The notes below the pieces were generated by a model that saw only the letters and a program-made list of their open reading frames with translations, did not search any database and had not been told where the DNA came from. DNA of 64,000 bases, taken from Moraxella cuniculi DSM 21768. GTDB lineage: Bacteria > Pseudomonadota > Gammaproteobacteria > Pseudomonadales > Moraxellaceae. This document shows, in pieces, positions 36,821-47,596 of the stretch. Both the position numbers and the translations under genes were made by a program. The first letter of the stretch is position 1; each line of letters starts with the position of its first letter. The stretch is taken from contig NZ_FTNU01000003.1 in NCBI RefSeq assembly GCF_900156515.1, forward strand, positions 62,001 to 126,000, written 5' to 3'.

Positions 36821-37138
36821 TTATTTTTTTGCTTCTGCTGGCTGTGCTGCCGCATCTTCTGCTCCAGCCGCTGCATCAGCCTTTGGCTGTTCGGTTGCTG
36901 CCTGTTCTGGCTGGGTGGCTGCTGGCTGCTCGGTCGTGGCTGGCTGTGCCGCTGGGGCTTCGGCTGCTGGCTCGGCAGTCTGTTCTGTAGCTACCTGCTC
37001 TTTGGCAGGATGCTCGCCTGCAGGTCGTAACCATGCCGATACCGCAATACCACCAATCATCACAAGCAGTAGTACGATACCAACAAGCGTCATCACCGAT
37101 TCTTTTACTGGGTTGTTTTCTGAAGCATCATGTGCCAT
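36821..37138 (-). CDS. Small membrane protein with Ala/Gln/Pro/Glu-rich tail
   Basis: 105 residues, family not recognised. A short cytoplasmic head (MAHDASENNPVKESV) is followed by one membrane segment at about 16-36 (MTLVGIVLLLVMIGGIAVSAW). A low-complexity tail from about 45 to the end is built of imperfect ATEQP/AAQPA/ATTEQP units. The tail is likely extended and disordered in the periplasm, like the spacer regions of envelope proteins. A good terminator follows 14 bases after the stop. Composition makes homology calls unsafe. Confidence 0.75.
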   Translation of the reverse strand: MAHDASENNPVKESVMTLVGIVLLLVMIGGIAVSAWLRPAGEHPAKEQVATEQTAEPAAEAPAAQPATTEQPAATQPEQAATEQPKADAAAGAEDAAAQPAEAKK

Positions 37139-37252
37139 AAATTACCTGCCTAATTTTAACTGGTGTGAAGTTTGAAATAAATTTTCTCTATTATATAACA
37201 AATTACTGCTTTTTGTACAATTCCTTCAAAAAATTAAGGGTATTTAGCACAA

Positions 37253-38839
37253 TTAACGATCTGCCACGCCTTTTGCGGTATAAAATTTTTCACGCTTGGC
37301 AGTGGTTTTGCTCATCTTGGCAGCAATCATACTAAGCACAATCAGCACAGCCGCCAATACCAAAACAGGATAATATCCCCACAGCATATATGGTGTTTTA
37401 CCAACAAAACTTGGTACATCGCCACGCAATACGCCCCGCTCAAACTGTGGCAATCTGCTGACAATCCGTCCTTTTTGGTCAATCAGTGCCGTTACTCCAT
37501 TGTTGGTAGCACGCACAAACCAACGCCCCATCTCAAGAGAACGCATCTGCACCATTTGCAAATGCTGAATCGGCCCTGCCGAAGTGCCAAACCATGCGTC
37601 ATTGGACACAGTTAATAAAAAATCACTGCCAAGTGCATTGCGGCGAGTGGTATTTGGATAAGCAACTTCATAACAAATCGCCGTGCCAAGTTTCTGCCCA
37701 TTGGCAACCAATAACGGCTGGGTGGCATCACCACGGCTTAAGCCTGTCATATCCATACCTTCCAAACCTGGCAAAATATTTAATAAGCCACCAAACGGAA
37801 TATATTCACCAAATGGTACAAGCTGCTGTTTTTGATACACCAGTGGCTGTTTGCCATCAAACAACATGACGCTGTTATACAGCTTTGGCACATCGGCAAC
37901 ATCATCAGGCAGCAAACGGTACACGATACCTGTAATCCATGTGCTGCCAGCAGCATTAGCTTGTGCAGAGATGGTTGCAGTGTCCGCCTCGGCATCATCT
38001 TGCAACATAGGGATTGCCGTTTCTGGCCAAATCACCAAATCACGCCCCCATTCAGCCTGCGACAGCCCTGCATAAATCCCCAAGGTCTGCACACCAACGC
38101 CCTCACGCCATTTTAAGTCTTGAGGGATATTGCCCTGTACAAGCGAAACGCTGGTGGTTGTGCCTGTTGGCTTGGTCCAAGCAATATCAAGCAGCGAAAT
38201 AGTCACCGTCAGCAACAACAAAGTCGCCGAAATCACAAAATATCCTGCTTTTTTGCGAATTAACTCAACGCCAGAGGCTGCCAACAGCACCGCCAAAAAC
38301 GACAGACCAAAGACGCCAAAAATCGGAGCAATGCCATTTAACCAACCAACTTCGGTGAATGCATAACCAACAAACAGCCAAGGAAAACCTGTCAAAAGCC
38401 AAGTTTTTAGCCATTCTTGTACGACCCATAATCCTGCAAACGACAGTGGTTGTTTGGCAGTAAAGCGTGCAAAAATCCACGACATCACCGCATGAAACAG
38501 TCCCATGATGATTGCCATGATACCAATCAACACAACCGACAGTGTTGGTGAGACATTGCCGTATTGGTTAATGGAAGTGTACAACCAAAATCCACCAACC
38601 GCCCAAGTGCCAAAGCCATAAATTTCCCCAAGCCAAAATGCCTGTCTGCTGTTTTTGGCAACGCTCAGCAATGCATACAAAACAGCAGGGGAAAGAACTG
38701 CCAAGGGGTATAAATAATACGGTGCCAAAGCAAAGCTAAAAATCGCACCAGCAAATAATGCAATCAAGCACAAAACCACATAAGGAAACTTCGGGCTTGA
38801 TTGGGTGGATTTTTGGACTGTTTGGAAAATTCGTGTCAT
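37253..38839 (-). CDS. lnt: Apolipoprotein N-acyltransferase
   Basis: Adds the third acyl chain to the N-terminal cysteine of lipoproteins at the inner membrane. It has 528 residues. About six membrane segments fill residues 20-215, and one more lies near 490-512. The periplasmic nitrilase domain carries the catalytic triad: Glu in VIWPETAIP, Lys in QQLVPFGEYIP and Cys in GTAICYEVAYP. In E. coli corC (ybeX) is directly upstream; here corC is about 6.5 kb away. Several lipoproteins encoded in this window would be substrates. Confidence 0.95.
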   Translation of the reverse strand: MTRIFQTVQKSTQSSPKFPYVVLCLIALFAGAIFSFALAPYYLYPLAVLSPAVLYALLSVAKNSRQAFWLGEIYGFGTWAVGGFWLYTSINQYGNVSPTLSVVLIGIMAIIMGLFHAVMSWIFARFTAKQPLSFAGLWVVQEWLKTWLLTGFPWLFVGYAFTEVGWLNGIAPIFGVFGLSFLAVLLAASGVELIRKKAGYFVISATLLLLTVTISLLDIAWTKPTGTTTSVSLVQGNIPQDLKWREGVGVQTLGIYAGLSQAEWGRDLVIWPETAIPMLQDDAEADTATISAQANAAGSTWITGIVYRLLPDDVADVPKLYNSVMLFDGKQPLVYQKQQLVPFGEYIPFGGLLNILPGLEGMDMTGLSRGDATQPLLVANGQKLGTAICYEVAYPNTTRRNALGSDFLLTVSNDAWFGTSAGPIQHLQMVQMRSLEMGRWFVRATNNGVTALIDQKGRIVSRLPQFERGVLRGDVPSFVGKTPYMLWGYYPVLVLAAVLIVLSMIAAKMSKTTAKREKFYTAKGVADR

Positions 38840-38960
38840 GACAATCCGCCATTAAAATATAAGTCTACTACCAATAAATCACATCTAATGATGCACCGAT
38901 ACGCAAGATTATTAATCAAACCAAAACAAATCATTTTAGCATAATTTTTGGCTACTTGCG

Positions 38961-38990
38961 AAAAACACCGCCTATCGCTAAGCGGTGTTT
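38961..38990 (-). terminator. Terminator of the acidic lipoprotein gene
   Basis: A 9-bp stem AAACACCGC/GCGGTGTTT with a 10-base loop; on the minus strand the hairpin runs into TTTTTC. Confidence 0.85.
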
Positions 38991-39076
38991 GGTCAATCTT
39001 CATACAATCAAAACAACCATGCAAAGTGTATGTATTTGATGGTATCTGTTAAGGTTTAAATGCCATGCGGTTAAGA

Positions 39077-39382
39077 TTATGGGCCTTCTTGCACTTCTGC
39101 ATCTTTTGTGGCGGTATCAGCAGTTTCGTCAATTTCTATCACTTCGGCAATTTGCGTCTCTTCGCCTTCTTCTTGTGCCTCAAATGCCTCTGGTACTGCC
39201 AGCTCAACCGATTCTGTACTCTCGTCCACCTTTGCCACAATCATCGGCTCGGCAGGTTCGGCAGACATTGGCACTTCTTTTTCTTCGGCAGGTTCGGCGG
39301 TGGCTTCTTCGGTTTTTTGGGCACACGCTGTCAGCATCAGCACGCCTGTAAGCATCGCAATTTGCCAAAATGCTTTTTTCAT
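39077..39382 (-). CDS. Acidic lipoprotein of unknown function
   Basis: 101 residues. Signal peptide MKKAFWQIAMLTGVLMLTAC with lipobox LTAC, Cys at about 20, so it is processed by Lgt, LspA and Lnt. The mature part is strongly acidic and low in complexity (TEEATAEPAEEKEVPMSAEP), without recognised domain. The Asp-free +2 position (Ala) suggests outer-membrane sorting by Lol rules. Own terminator downstream. Confidence 0.8.
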   Translation of the reverse strand: MKKAFWQIAMLTGVLMLTACAQKTEEATAEPAEEKEVPMSAEPAEPMIVAKVDESTESVELAVPEAFEAQEEGEETQIAEVIEIDETADTATKDAEVQEGP

Positions 39383-39552
39383 TATTTTGCTCCTTTGTTT
39401 TGATAAATATGCAATACGATTATCTGCACATTTATTGGCAAATAAACCGCCTTTAACAAATCAGCCACAAGCCGATGATATAACCAGTATAACACAGTTA
39501 TTATACACAACTTCAACAAGTTGGTTACAATAACTTACTGCAATCTATACGC

Positions 39553-42342
39553 TTAGCTTAATTTGCCGTGGCATTGCTTGTATTTTAAGCCAGAACCACA
39601 AGGGCATGGTGCATTGCGATTGATATGTTCGGGTATCACCAAGTCATCATCTGCAACCATCGGTTGTGCTTGCTGACTGCCAGCTCCCAAAGATACTGTC
39701 ATGCGTTGCATGGCTGGTGCTTGTCTTAGCTCAGGGTCTGGTGTCAGACTGCCGTCCAGATTTAGCTCATTATGCTCAAACATCATACGCATCTGCTCAG
39801 CCTGCTCGCGGCGTTGTTCCTCAAGTACTGCCAGCTCTTCAGGCGTTGGCACATGAACTCTTGCCAAATCCTGCACCACATCAGATTTTATCGCACCCAG
39901 CATGGATTGGAACAGCTCAAACGATTCTCGCTTGTATTCTTGCTCGGGGTTTTTTTGGGCATAGCTACGCAAATGAATGCCCTTGCGTAACTGATCCATC
40001 TGGGTCAAATGCTCTTTCCAGTGGCGATCAAGGCTCTGTAGCATAAAATGACGCTCCAGCTGAGCTGCTGCCTCTTCGCCCATTTGCTCACGGCGTGCCT
40101 GATAACGGTCAATTGCGGTTTGGATAATTTTTTTACGCAAACCATCTTCGTCCAAACGGCGATCCGCATCAAGCCAATCATTGATCGGCATATAAAAACG
40201 AAACGCCTCCTCAATCTCATCTTCCAGCCCATCAATGTTCCATTGATCATCAACCGACCCCGGTGGTACGAATTGATCAATCAAGGCATTGTACACCTCA
40301 TGGTGCATGGCTTTTAGACTGTCTTGCAAATCAAGATTGGCAAGCAAATCATCACGCTGACTGTAGATAACTTTACGCTGCTCATTGGCAATATCATCAT
40401 ATTTTAATAGGCTTTTGCGAGCGTCAAAATCACGAGCCTCAACCTTGCCCTGTGCCCCTTCAATTGAACGAGATACCATCTTATGTTCAATCGCTTCGTC
40501 TTCTTTTAGCCCCATCGCACGGAACATATTGGTAATGCGATCGCCTGCAAAAATACGCATCAAATCATCTTCTAGCGACAAGAAAAAGCGTGATTGACCT
40601 GGGTCGCCCTGACGACCTGCGCGCCCGCGTAGCTGGTTATCAATACGGCGAGACTCATGGCGTTCTGAACCAATAATATGCAGACCACCTGCCGCCAAAA
40701 CCGCCTCGTGTCGCTGTTGCCATGCAGCTTGTGCTTGTGCACGCATCTCATCGCTAACCTCTGGATATTGCTCAAGCTCCGCCTGCCAATTGCCCCCTAG
40801 GATAATATCCGTACCACGACCTGCCATGTTGGTGGCAATGGTAACCGCCTTTGGTCTGCCAGCTTGTGCGATAATATCCGCCTCTCGCTCATGCTGTTTG
40901 GCATTTAAGACATTGTGCTTGATGCCTTCTTGATTGAGCAAATAAGACAACTCCTCAGAAGCCTCAATGGTTGCAGTACCCACCAGCACAGGTGCACCTT
41001 TTTCGGTGATTTGTTTGATTTCACGGATAATACCTTGATATTTACCCAATTTGGTCAAGAAAATCTGATCGTCCATATCAACACGAGCGATTGGACGATG
41101 CGTTGGGATAATTACCACATCAAGATTATAGGTGGATTTTAGCTCAGCAGCTTCGGTGTCGGCAGTACCTGTCATGCCAGAGAGCTTGTCATACAGGCGA
41201 AAATAATTCTGGAAAGTGGTGGTTGCCATTGTCTGGTTTTCGGCTTGGATTTCCACCCCTTCTTTTGCCTCAACCGCTTGGTGCAAGCCATCAGACCAAC
41301 GGCGACCCGGCATGGTGCGACCAGTGTTTTCATCAACAATAATCACCTCGCCGTCTTGGACGATATAATGAATGTTTTTGACAAATAAATGATGTGCACG
41401 AATCGCCGCTTGTGCATGAGCCAGCAAAGGCAGACGAGCAGGACTGTATAGGCTTTCATTTTCGCCAAGCTCGCCAACTTCTATTAAGAATTTCTCAATC
41501 TTCTCATAGCCTTTTTCGCTGATTTCAATGGTGCGGTTTTTTTCGTCAATCCAAAAATCACCTTCGCGGTTTTCTTTGTTCGCCTCTTCGTCCTGCGAAC
41601 GCACCAGTCGCTCAACAATCTTATCAATCAGTGCATACAGATGGGCAGAATCCTCAGCTTGACCTGAGATAATCAGTGGCGTGCGAGCCTCATCGATTAA
41701 AATAGAGTCAATCTCATCAATGATACAGTAGTTCAGTGGTCGTTGCTTTTTTTCAGATAAGCTAAACACCATATTATCACGAAGATAATCAAAACCATAC
41801 TCATTGTTGGTGCCATAAGTAATGTCAGCACGATAAGCGGCAAATTTTTCTTGGGGCATTTGCTGGCTATAAATCACCCCCACAGTCAAGCCCAAGAACT
41901 CAAACAAGGGACGGTTTAGCTCGGCATCACGCCCTGCCAGATAATCATTGACAGTAACGACATGCACGCCCTTGCCACTGATGGCGTTAAGATAAATCGC
42001 CAGCGTCGCCATCAAGGTCTTACCCTCGCCTGTTTTCATTTCGGCGATTTTGCCCTCATGCAATGTCATGCCACCGATAAGCTGCACATCATAATGACGC
42101 ATGCCATTGACACGCTTTGATGCCTCACGACAAACCGCAAAAGCCTCTGGCAAGATGCTATCTAAGTCCTCTCCGCCATTATAACGACTCTTAAACTCTT
42201 CGGTTTTTTGACGCAACTGTTCATCAGACAGTGTCTGAATGCTCGGCTCAAAGGCGTTGATTTTATCAACCACCTTACGCATTCGCTTAAGTTCTCGTTC
42301 GTTTTTTGTACCGATGATTGTGCTGACAATTTTTGTAAACAT
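39553..42342 (-). CDS. secA: Preprotein translocase ATPase SecA
   Basis: Motor ATPase that drives preproteins through SecYEG. It has 929 residues. Walker A is in [13 protein letters not shown] (about 102-114) and the DEAD-type motif in [33 protein letters not shown] and [18 protein letters not shown] belong to the second nucleotide-binding fold. The C-terminal zinc motif is [17 protein letters not shown]. No secM precedes it. The GGAAA before the start codon can pair with TTTCC just upstream (42349-42365), which may limit translation. Confidence 0.98.
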   Translation of the reverse strand: MFTKIVSTIIGTKNERELKRMRKVVDKINAFEPSIQTLSDEQLRQKTEEFKSRYNGGEDLDSILPEAFAVCREASKRVNGMRHYDVQLIGGMTLHEGKIAEMKTGEGKTLMATLAIYLNAISGKGVHVVTVNDYLAGRDAELNRPLFEFLGLTVGVIYSQQMPQEKFAAYRADITYGTNNEYGFDYLRDNMVFSLSEKKQRPLNYCIIDEIDSILIDEARTPLIISGQAEDSAHLYALIDKIVERLVRSQDEEANKENREGDFWIDEKNRTIEISEKGYEKIEKFLIEVGELGENESLYSPARLPLLAHAQAAIRAHHLFVKNIHYIVQDGEVIIVDENTGRTMPGRRWSDGLHQAVEAKEGVEIQAENQTMATTTFQNYFRLYDKLSGMTGTADTEAAELKSTYNLDVVIIPTHRPIARVDMDDQIFLTKLGKYQGIIREIKQITEKGAPVLVGTATIEASEELSYLLNQEGIKHNVLNAKQHEREADIIAQAGRPKAVTIATNMAGRGTDIILGGNWQAELEQYPEVSDEMRAQAQAAWQQRHEAVLAAGGLHIIGSERHESRRIDNQLRGRAGRQGDPGQSRFFLSLEDDLMRIFAGDRITNMFRAMGLKEDEAIEHKMVSRSIEGAQGKVEARDFDARKSLLKYDDIANEQRKVIYSQRDDLLANLDLQDSLKAMHHEVYNALIDQFVPPGSVDDQWNIDGLEDEIEEAFRFYMPINDWLDADRRLDEDGLRKKIIQTAIDRYQARREQMGEEAAAQLERHFMLQSLDRHWKEHLTQMDQLRKGIHLRSYAQKNPEQEYKRESFELFQSMLGAIKSDVVQDLARVHVPTPEELAVLEEQRREQAEQMRMMFEHNELNLDGSLTPDPELRQAPAMQRMTVSLGAGSQQAQPMVADDDLVIPEHINRNAPCPCGSGLKYKQCHGKLS

Positions 42343-42396
42343 ACTAAATTTTCCGTAAAATGGAAATTATCCATGATAAAACTAGCAAAATACCGC

Positions 42397-42594
42397 TTAT
42401 TGCTGGTGCATTTTTTGTAACTTCTTGAGTTTTTGGTCAGTTTTATATTGACTTAACGCATACACCGACCAAATGGTTGCTGGCAACCAGCCAACCAATG
42501 TCATCTGTAAAATCAAACAAATCACACCCGAAATTGGACGACCAATGGTAAAAAACTGCAACCAAGGCAACAAAAATGCCAACAATAAACGCAT
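42397..42594 (-). CDS. YqaE/Pmp3-type small membrane protein
   Basis: 65 residues with two hydrophobic segments (LLLAFLLPWLQFFTIG and VICLILQMTLVGWLPATIW) and a lysine-rich tail (KTDQKLKKLQKMHQQ). The LLPW...GWLPATIW pattern matches the UPF0057/Pmp3 proteolipid family, linked to membrane potential and stress in yeast and plants. The tail is longer than usual. It lies between secA and hemL. Confidence 0.82.
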   Translation of the reverse strand: MRLLLAFLLPWLQFFTIGRPISGVICLILQMTLVGWLPATIWSVYALSQYKTDQKLKKLQKMHQQ

Positions 42595-42628
42595 AAATAA
42601 TCTCTGTGTTCAATTTAATTTTAATAAC

Positions 42629-42654
42629 AGACCCTTTATCAGTTATAAGGGTCT
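42629..42654. terminator. Hairpin after hemL
   Basis: AGACCCTT/AAGGGTCT with a 10-base loop, 33 bases beyond the hemL stop. The minus-strand tail is TA-rich rather than a pure T run. Confidence 0.5.
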
Positions 42655-42687
42655 TTGTAACAAAATCAAGTCGCCGACTGTACAGGC

Positions 42688-43989
42688 TTATAATTTGGCA
42701 AAGGCTCGCGTGGCAGCAGCAATGGTGCGATCCAAATCCTCATAGCTGTGTGCCGATGACATAAATGCCGCCTCAAATGCCGATGGTGCCAAATATACGC
42801 CTTCATCAAGCATAGCGTGGAAAAATTTGGCGAATTTTTTGGCATCGCAATTTGCTGCCACTTCATTGAAGTTCTGTGGTAATGACTCGGCAAAGAATAG
42901 CCCAAACATACCGCCTACCGAACAAGTCTGCAATGCCACGCCTTGTTTGGCTGCAGCTTTTGTTAGTCCATCTAATAAATATTGGGTTTTTTTGCTTAAT
43001 TCATCATAAAAACCATCAACAAGCAACTCATCAAACATCGCCTTGCCAGCACGCATTGCCAGCGGATTACCAGACAAAGTTCCTGCCTGATACACACCGC
43101 CCGTTGGTGCGATATGCTCCATAATCTCTCGCTTGCCGCCAAACGCCCCAACAGGCAGTCCTGCACCGATAATCTTACCAAATGTCGTCAAATCAGGCGT
43201 GATGCCAAAATACGCCTGTGCCCCACCGAGCCCAACACGAAATCCTGTCATCACCTCATCAAAAATCAGCACCACGCCATGCTTGGTGCAAAGCTCTCGC
43301 AGCGTTTCGTGGAATTGCTTGCTTGGGATAATCATGTTCATATTGCCAGCAATCGGCTCTAAAATCACACAAGCCAGCGAGTCGCCAAAACGCTCAAAAC
43401 ACGCCTGCAATGCCTCAATATCATTATATGGCAAGGTCAAAGTATGTTTGGCAAAATCCGCTGGCACGCCTTTGGAAGTCGGCTCGCCAATGTCCAGCAT
43501 GCCTGAACCTGCCTTGACAAGCAGGCTATCGGAATGCCCGTGATAACAGCCCTCAAACTTGACAATCTTATCACGCCCTGTATAACCTCTTGCCAAGCGA
43601 ATTGCCGACATGGTTGCCTCTGTGCCTGATGACACCATGCGTATCAGCTCAATGCTTGGGATAATTTGAGCAATCAAATCTGCCATCGTGGTTTCGGACG
43701 GCGTTGGTGCACCAAATGACAAACCGTCCTCTGCGGCAGCCTTCACCGCATCAATAACCGCATCATGAGCATGACCCAAAATCATCGGCCCCCATGAGCC
43801 AACATAATCAATATAGGGCTTGTCTTGGGTATCGTAGATATATGCACCTTTGGCACGAGCAACAAAGACAGGCACACCGCCCACCCCTGCAAAGGCACGC
43901 ACAGGCGAATTAACACCCCCTGCGATATGGCGTTTGGCTTGTGCAAATAGCTGCTCATTGATTGTATTGGTATGCACAGATTGGCTCAT
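42688..43989 (-). CDS. hemL: Glutamate-1-semialdehyde 2,1-aminomutase
   Basis: PLP enzyme that converts glutamate-1-semialdehyde to 5-aminolevulinate in haem synthesis. It has 433 residues. Visible are [15 protein letters not shown], the substrate region [20 protein letters not shown], the [15 protein letters not shown] motif, and the PLP lysine in [18 protein letters not shown] (about 270). It is the second haem gene in the window, with hemF at 62716-63666. Confidence 0.97.
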   Translation of the reverse strand: MSQSVHTNTINEQLFAQAKRHIAGGVNSPVRAFAGVGGVPVFVARAKGAYIYDTQDKPYIDYVGSWGPMILGHAHDAVIDAVKAAAEDGLSFGAPTPSETTMADLIAQIIPSIELIRMVSSGTEATMSAIRLARGYTGRDKIVKFEGCYHGHSDSLLVKAGSGMLDIGEPTSKGVPADFAKHTLTLPYNDIEALQACFERFGDSLACVILEPIAGNMNMIIPSKQFHETLRELCTKHGVVLIFDEVMTGFRVGLGGAQAYFGITPDLTTFGKIIGAGLPVGAFGGKREIMEHIAPTGGVYQAGTLSGNPLAMRAGKAMFDELLVDGFYDELSKKTQYLLDGLTKAAAKQGVALQTCSVGGMFGLFFAESLPQNFNEVAANCDAKKFAKFFHAMLDEGVYLAPSAFEAAFMSSAHSYEDLDRTIAAATRAFAKL

Positions 43990-44067
43990 GTTTTGCTCTT
44001 TTTAACTAATTGTAATCTTTGACGACCAACCACACAAGATGGATTTGTCGCCGTGTTGCATGAGAAT

Positions 44068-44406
44068 TTAGGCTTTTTTGACAACGCTGGATTTGAGTTT
44101 CATTGCCCCAAAGCCGTCAATTTTGCAATCAATATCATGGTCATCTGGTGCATCATAAATCAAGCGAATTGATTTAACCTTTGTGCCAACCTTGATTGGC
44201 GTACTTGACCCTTTGACTTTTAAATCCTTAATAACAGTTACCGCATCGCCATCAGCAAGTACATTGCCAACAGCATCTTTAATCACAGGCAACTCATCAG
44301 AAACCTCGCCGTCTTGCCACTCATGACTGCACATGGGGCAAATAAATAATGCACCATCAACATAAGTATAATCTTCGCTGCACTTGGGGCAAATTGGCAA
44401 ACTCAT
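44068..44406 (-). CDS. yjdM: Zinc-ribbon protein YjdM (PhnA family)
   Basis: 112 residues. The N-terminal zinc ribbon has [21 protein letters not shown] (two CxxC pairs), followed by the PhnA domain with [20 protein letters not shown] and a tail [17 protein letters not shown]. The family was once called alkylphosphonate utilisation protein PhnA, but that role is doubtful and the function is unknown. It is single, with no phn genes nearby. Confidence 0.93.
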   Translation of the reverse strand: MSLPICPKCSEDYTYVDGALFICPMCSHEWQDGEVSDELPVIKDAVGNVLADGDAVTVIKDLKVKGSSTPIKVGTKVKSIRLIYDAPDDHDIDCKIDGFGAMKLKSSVVKKA

Positions 44407-44603
44407 AACACACCTGCTACTGTTGTATTAACTTGGGGAAATTTGTCGCCTATTGTAACCGATTTTGACCAAAAATTGTTGCACGCTTTGGCTTTTCGTA
44501 CAAAATTTTAACACTTTTTGATAAAATTCCCCTATAATGACCTATCAAAACACGATGGCAGACGCTCCATCTGACAAAATTAAGCAAATTCCAAGAGAAA
44601 CCG

Positions 44604-45311
44604 ATGAGTGATTTTTGTTATTTTAGCCTGACAGGCAACGATGGCGAAAAATTTTTGCAAGACCAAGTTACCGCCGATGTCCAAAAACTCAGCCCCTTGT
44701 TTACACCCACGGCAATTTGTAATTTGGCAGGGCGAGTGCAATTTGGTCTATGGCTACAAAAACTTGATGCTGGCTTTGGTATCGTAATCAGTGCCGATTT
44801 GGCAACGCAATTTGCCAATCATATCAAAAAATACGGTGCATTTTCTAGGATTGAACTATCGCAGCCTACACCCATTTATCCTTGTATTTTGCAGGATATG
44901 CCAAGTTTTGCCGCTATTGATCATCAGCAACAAAATGACTGGCGAAAGCTAAGCATTGCTCAGGGCAACTATTGGCTAAGCCAAGCCACCAGCGAGATTT
45001 TTCAGCCTCAAGAATTGCGACTGCACCAACAAGGCGGTGTGGCGTATGACAAAGGCTGCTATCTGGGGCAAGAAGTGGTTGCACGCTTGTACTTTAAATC
45101 CAAGCCAAAGGCCTACTTGCACCGTGTGGCAGGCAAGGGAGCAGTGCCACAAGCGGGTGATAAATTGGACAAAATCACCATCGTCAATGCGATAGCAACC
45201 CAGATGGGCTATGAGGCATTGGTTGTGGCACGACCAGAGGATATTTTGGCAAGCTCGCTGGCAGTTTTACCACTGCCCGAAGCACTACAGGCTGATGTTG
45301 GACGGGAATAA
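44604..45311 (+). CDS. ygfZ: Folate-binding YgfZ protein
   Basis: Tetrahydrofolate-dependent factor helping maintain or repair some iron-sulphur enzymes, including MiaB. It has 235 residues, shorter than E. coli YgfZ (326). The family signature DKGCYLGQEVVARLYFKS lies at about 150-167 with the conserved cysteine. The N-terminal part aligns with GcvT-like folate proteins (GNDGEKFLQDQVTADVQKL). The gene ends in a terminator convergent with corC. Confidence 0.9.
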   Translation: MSDFCYFSLTGNDGEKFLQDQVTADVQKLSPLFTPTAICNLAGRVQFGLWLQKLDAGFGIVISADLATQFANHIKKYGAFSRIELSQPTPIYPCILQDMPSFAAIDHQQQNDWRKLSIAQGNYWLSQATSEIFQPQELRLHQQGGVAYDKGCYLGQEVVARLYFKSKPKAYLHRVAGKGAVPQAGDKLDKITIVNAIATQMGYEALVVARPEDILASSLAVLPLPEALQADVGRE

Positions 45312-45320
45312 TTAAAATAA

Positions 45321-45348
45321 AACAGGTTCATGCAGAACCTGTTTTTTT
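45321..45348. terminator. Bidirectional terminator between ygfZ and corC
   Basis: AACAGGTTC/GAACCTGTT with a 5-base loop, followed by T run on the plus strand and TTTTATTTT on the minus strand. Confidence 0.92.
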
Positions 45349-45353
45349 AAGTG

Positions 45354-46229
45354 TTAATCATCATGCGTTTCGCTTTGTGGCATTAAAACCAGCTCTAGCA
45401 GGTGAATAAACCTGCCCTCAACATCAACCACCGTGATTTGCCAGTCGTCAATTTGCACCACTTCGCCCTCAAGTCGCCCAACAGAGCCCAATGCTTGCAT
45501 GACCAAGCCACCCATCGTATCAACATCAGCATCATCAAAATGACTGCCCAAGATTTCGTTGCAATCACTAATCAAAGTTGAGGCTTGCACCAACCAAACG
45601 CCCGCCTTGTCAGGGTGCGGTATGATATTGTTAATGTCGCTATCTTCATCAATATCGTCATGCTCATCGACAATATCGCCAACGATTTCTTCAAGCAAAT
45701 CCTCCATCGTGACCACACCAGAGACCGAGCCAAATTCATCAACCACGATCGCCATATGCACTTGGGCTTTTTGCAGTGAGCGAAGCAATGTATCAGAGCG
45801 AGCCGTTTCACTAATATACAGTGGCTTGCGGACAATGTCTGCAAGTTTTAAGGGTGTATCTTCGCCATCGGCTTTTGATTTTAGCAATGGAATTAAGTCC
45901 TTGACAAGCAAAATCCCCACGACGGCATTATCGTCCAAACTGTCAAACACAGGATAACGGGAATGCTCAGTCTTCAGCACCACCGACAAAATATCAGCCA
46001 AATCATCATCGCTTGCCACAGCGTGTACTTGAGGGCGTGGTGTCATAATCTCACGCACTTGGGTGGCAGGCAAATCAAGCACCCCCTCCAACATATCCAC
46101 CGTGTCAGGCTCCAAAAATTGACGCGAATCCTGCACCAATTTTAACAAATCATCTCGGGTCTCTGGTGCTGTTGATAGCCACCTTTTTAACCCACGCATT
46201 GACCAACTGCTCGAACCGTCATCAGACAT
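45354..46229 (-). CDS. corC: CorC/HlyC-family CBS-domain protein
   Basis: Cytoplasmic protein linked to magnesium and cobalt efflux; in E. coli YbeX is also tied to ribosome metabolism. It has 291 residues. Two CBS domains at about 67-190 start MTPRPQVHAVASDD and include HMAIVVDEFGSVSGVVTMED. The CorC_HlyC transporter-associated domain is at about 205-285 (WLVQASTLISDCNEILG). The membrane DUF21 part of the longer homologues is absent, as usual for YbeX. Its usual neighbours ybeY, ybeZ and lnt are not adjacent. Confidence 0.93.
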   Translation of the reverse strand: MSDDGSSSWSMRGLKRWLSTAPETRDDLLKLVQDSRQFLEPDTVDMLEGVLDLPATQVREIMTPRPQVHAVASDDDLADILSVVLKTEHSRYPVFDSLDDNAVVGILLVKDLIPLLKSKADGEDTPLKLADIVRKPLYISETARSDTLLRSLQKAQVHMAIVVDEFGSVSGVVTMEDLLEEIVGDIVDEHDDIDEDSDINNIIPHPDKAGVWLVQASTLISDCNEILGSHFDDADVDTMGGLVMQALGSVGRLEGEVVQIDDWQITVVDVEGRFIHLLELVLMPQSETHDD

Positions 46230-46378
46230 AACAAGTGTAATTTAACCTCGCATTATCAATAAGGCACATTGCCGATTTTGTACAATGTAACGCATTGATG
46301 GTAATTATTCAAGAGATTTTATTCATCTGGGTCAAAATTATTGCTTTTCTTGGCATTGCCTCACGGTGATTTGTTTGG

Positions 46379-46834
46379 CTAAATTTTCACCCATCGCACC
46401 ACCCTTTCTTCAATCGCGGCTTCATCAAATTCCAACTCGCTGACACAGCGACCAGCGACAGAGTATTTGGCAAACTGTGCTTGATGCTGCGTTGTACCAT
46501 GCAGCAATCTATGCCAACTGGGCAATTTTTGTCCCAAATACAAGCGCTTATAGGCACAATGGCGGGGCAACCACAGCATCTGTGGCAACATATCTGCCGT
46601 CAAGCGGATACAGTCTGGTACGACACTTTGGCGGTTTGGATAATTACTGCACTGCCCTGTCTGACAATCAAGCAACTGGCAAGCAACATCTGTATATTCG
46701 GTAAACTGCACTTGCTCATCGTCCAAAAATTTTACCAAACAACACACGCCACAACCATCGCACAACGCTTCCCATTCGTCATCAAAAAGCTCATGCAGTG
46801 GGTATTTTTCCCAAAATTTTGGACGCATTTTCAT
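46379..46834 (-). CDS. ycgN: YcgN family cysteine-cluster protein
   Basis: 151 residues, or 149 from the second ATG. The cysteine cluster CDGCGVCCLVKF (about 25-36), then VACQLLDCQTGQCSNYPNR, fits the YcgN/UPF0260 and YkgJ-type zinc or iron cluster family. The function is unknown. It lies 150 bases upstream of corC on the same strand. Confidence 0.92.
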   Translation of the reverse strand: MKMRPKFWEKYPLHELFDDEWEALCDGCGVCCLVKFLDDEQVQFTEYTDVACQLLDCQTGQCSNYPNRQSVVPDCIRLTADMLPQMLWLPRHCAYKRLYLGQKLPSWHRLLHGTTQHQAQFAKYSVAGRCVSELEFDEAAIEERVVRWVKI

Positions 46835-46928
46835 ATTGTTAAGCTCGTCTTGGGCATTTTACCAACACCATTGTTCATGATAATCCTGCACAAATCTTGG
46901 CACAAACCAACCATCAATGCCCACAATC

Positions 46929-46960
46929 AAAAACCCCTGATACCGCAGCATCAAGGGTTT
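46929..46960 (-). terminator. Terminator of mscL
   Basis: AAACCC and TGAT pair with ATCA and GGGTTT, with one mismatch. The minus-strand tail is TTTTTGATT. It begins four bases after the mscL stop. Confidence 0.82.
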
Positions 46961-46963
46961 GGG

Positions 46964-47398
46964 TTATTTGCGTTCGCCCAGTTTGGCACTGATTTCACGC
47001 AACAGCAGCACTTCTTCTGATGGCTCTTCGGGTGCTGCTGGCTCTTCTGATTTGCGGCGTAGATGATTCATGCCTTTTACCATCATAAAGATAATAAACG
47101 CCAAAATGATAAAATTAATCACCACAGTGATAAAACTACCATAGGCAAGCATTGGTGCACCTGCTTCTTTTAGTGCGTCATAAGTGGCTGGTACGCCTGC
47201 TGGTGCATCGCCCAACAAAATGTACATATTTTTAAAGTCAAGCTCGCCGCCCATGATAAACGATACGATTGGCATAATTACATCTTCAACCAAAGAAGTT
47301 GTGATTTTGCCAAATGCCGCACCAATAATGACACCGACTGCCAAATCCATTACATTGCCTTTTAGGGCAAACTCTTTAAACTCTTGAATCATGCTCAT
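46964..47398 (-). CDS. mscL: Large-conductance mechanosensitive channel
   Basis: Inner-membrane pentameric channel that opens under turgor stress. It has 144 residues from [20 protein letters not shown]; ATGs one or three codons away are also in frame. The first membrane helix is at about 15-43 ([20 protein letters not shown]), the periplasmic loop at 48-75, the second helix at about 80-105 ([21 protein letters not shown]), and a charged cytoplasmic helix ends [17 protein letters not shown]. It is monocistronic with its own terminator. Confidence 0.97.
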   Translation of the reverse strand: MSMIQEFKEFALKGNVMDLAVGVIIGAAFGKITTSLVEDVIMPIVSFIMGGELDFKNMYILLGDAPAGVPATYDALKEAGAPMLAYGSFITVVINFIILAFIIFMMVKGMNHLRRKSEEPAAPEEPSEEVLLLREISAKLGERK

Positions 47399-47424
47399 GA
47401 TAATCACTCGATTTGTTTGATAAT

Positions 47425-47453
47425 AAAAAGACCCAATCCTTGTCAGACTGGGT
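47425..47453 (-). terminator. Likely terminator of typA
   Basis: On the minus strand ACCCAGTC/GATTGGGT (one G-U pair, 7-base loop) then CTTTTTATT, about 145 bases after the typA stop. Confidence 0.6.
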
Positions 47454-47596
47454 ATGGCGTCCAGACCAGCACGCCATAAATTTTGCGTAATTTTAGCACA
47501 GCTTTGTCAATCAACTGTAGCATTTGATAGCAAGTGTGTAAACTATTGTTAATTAATCTTAATCAATTAACGCTACCCACTTGCCATCAGATTGTC

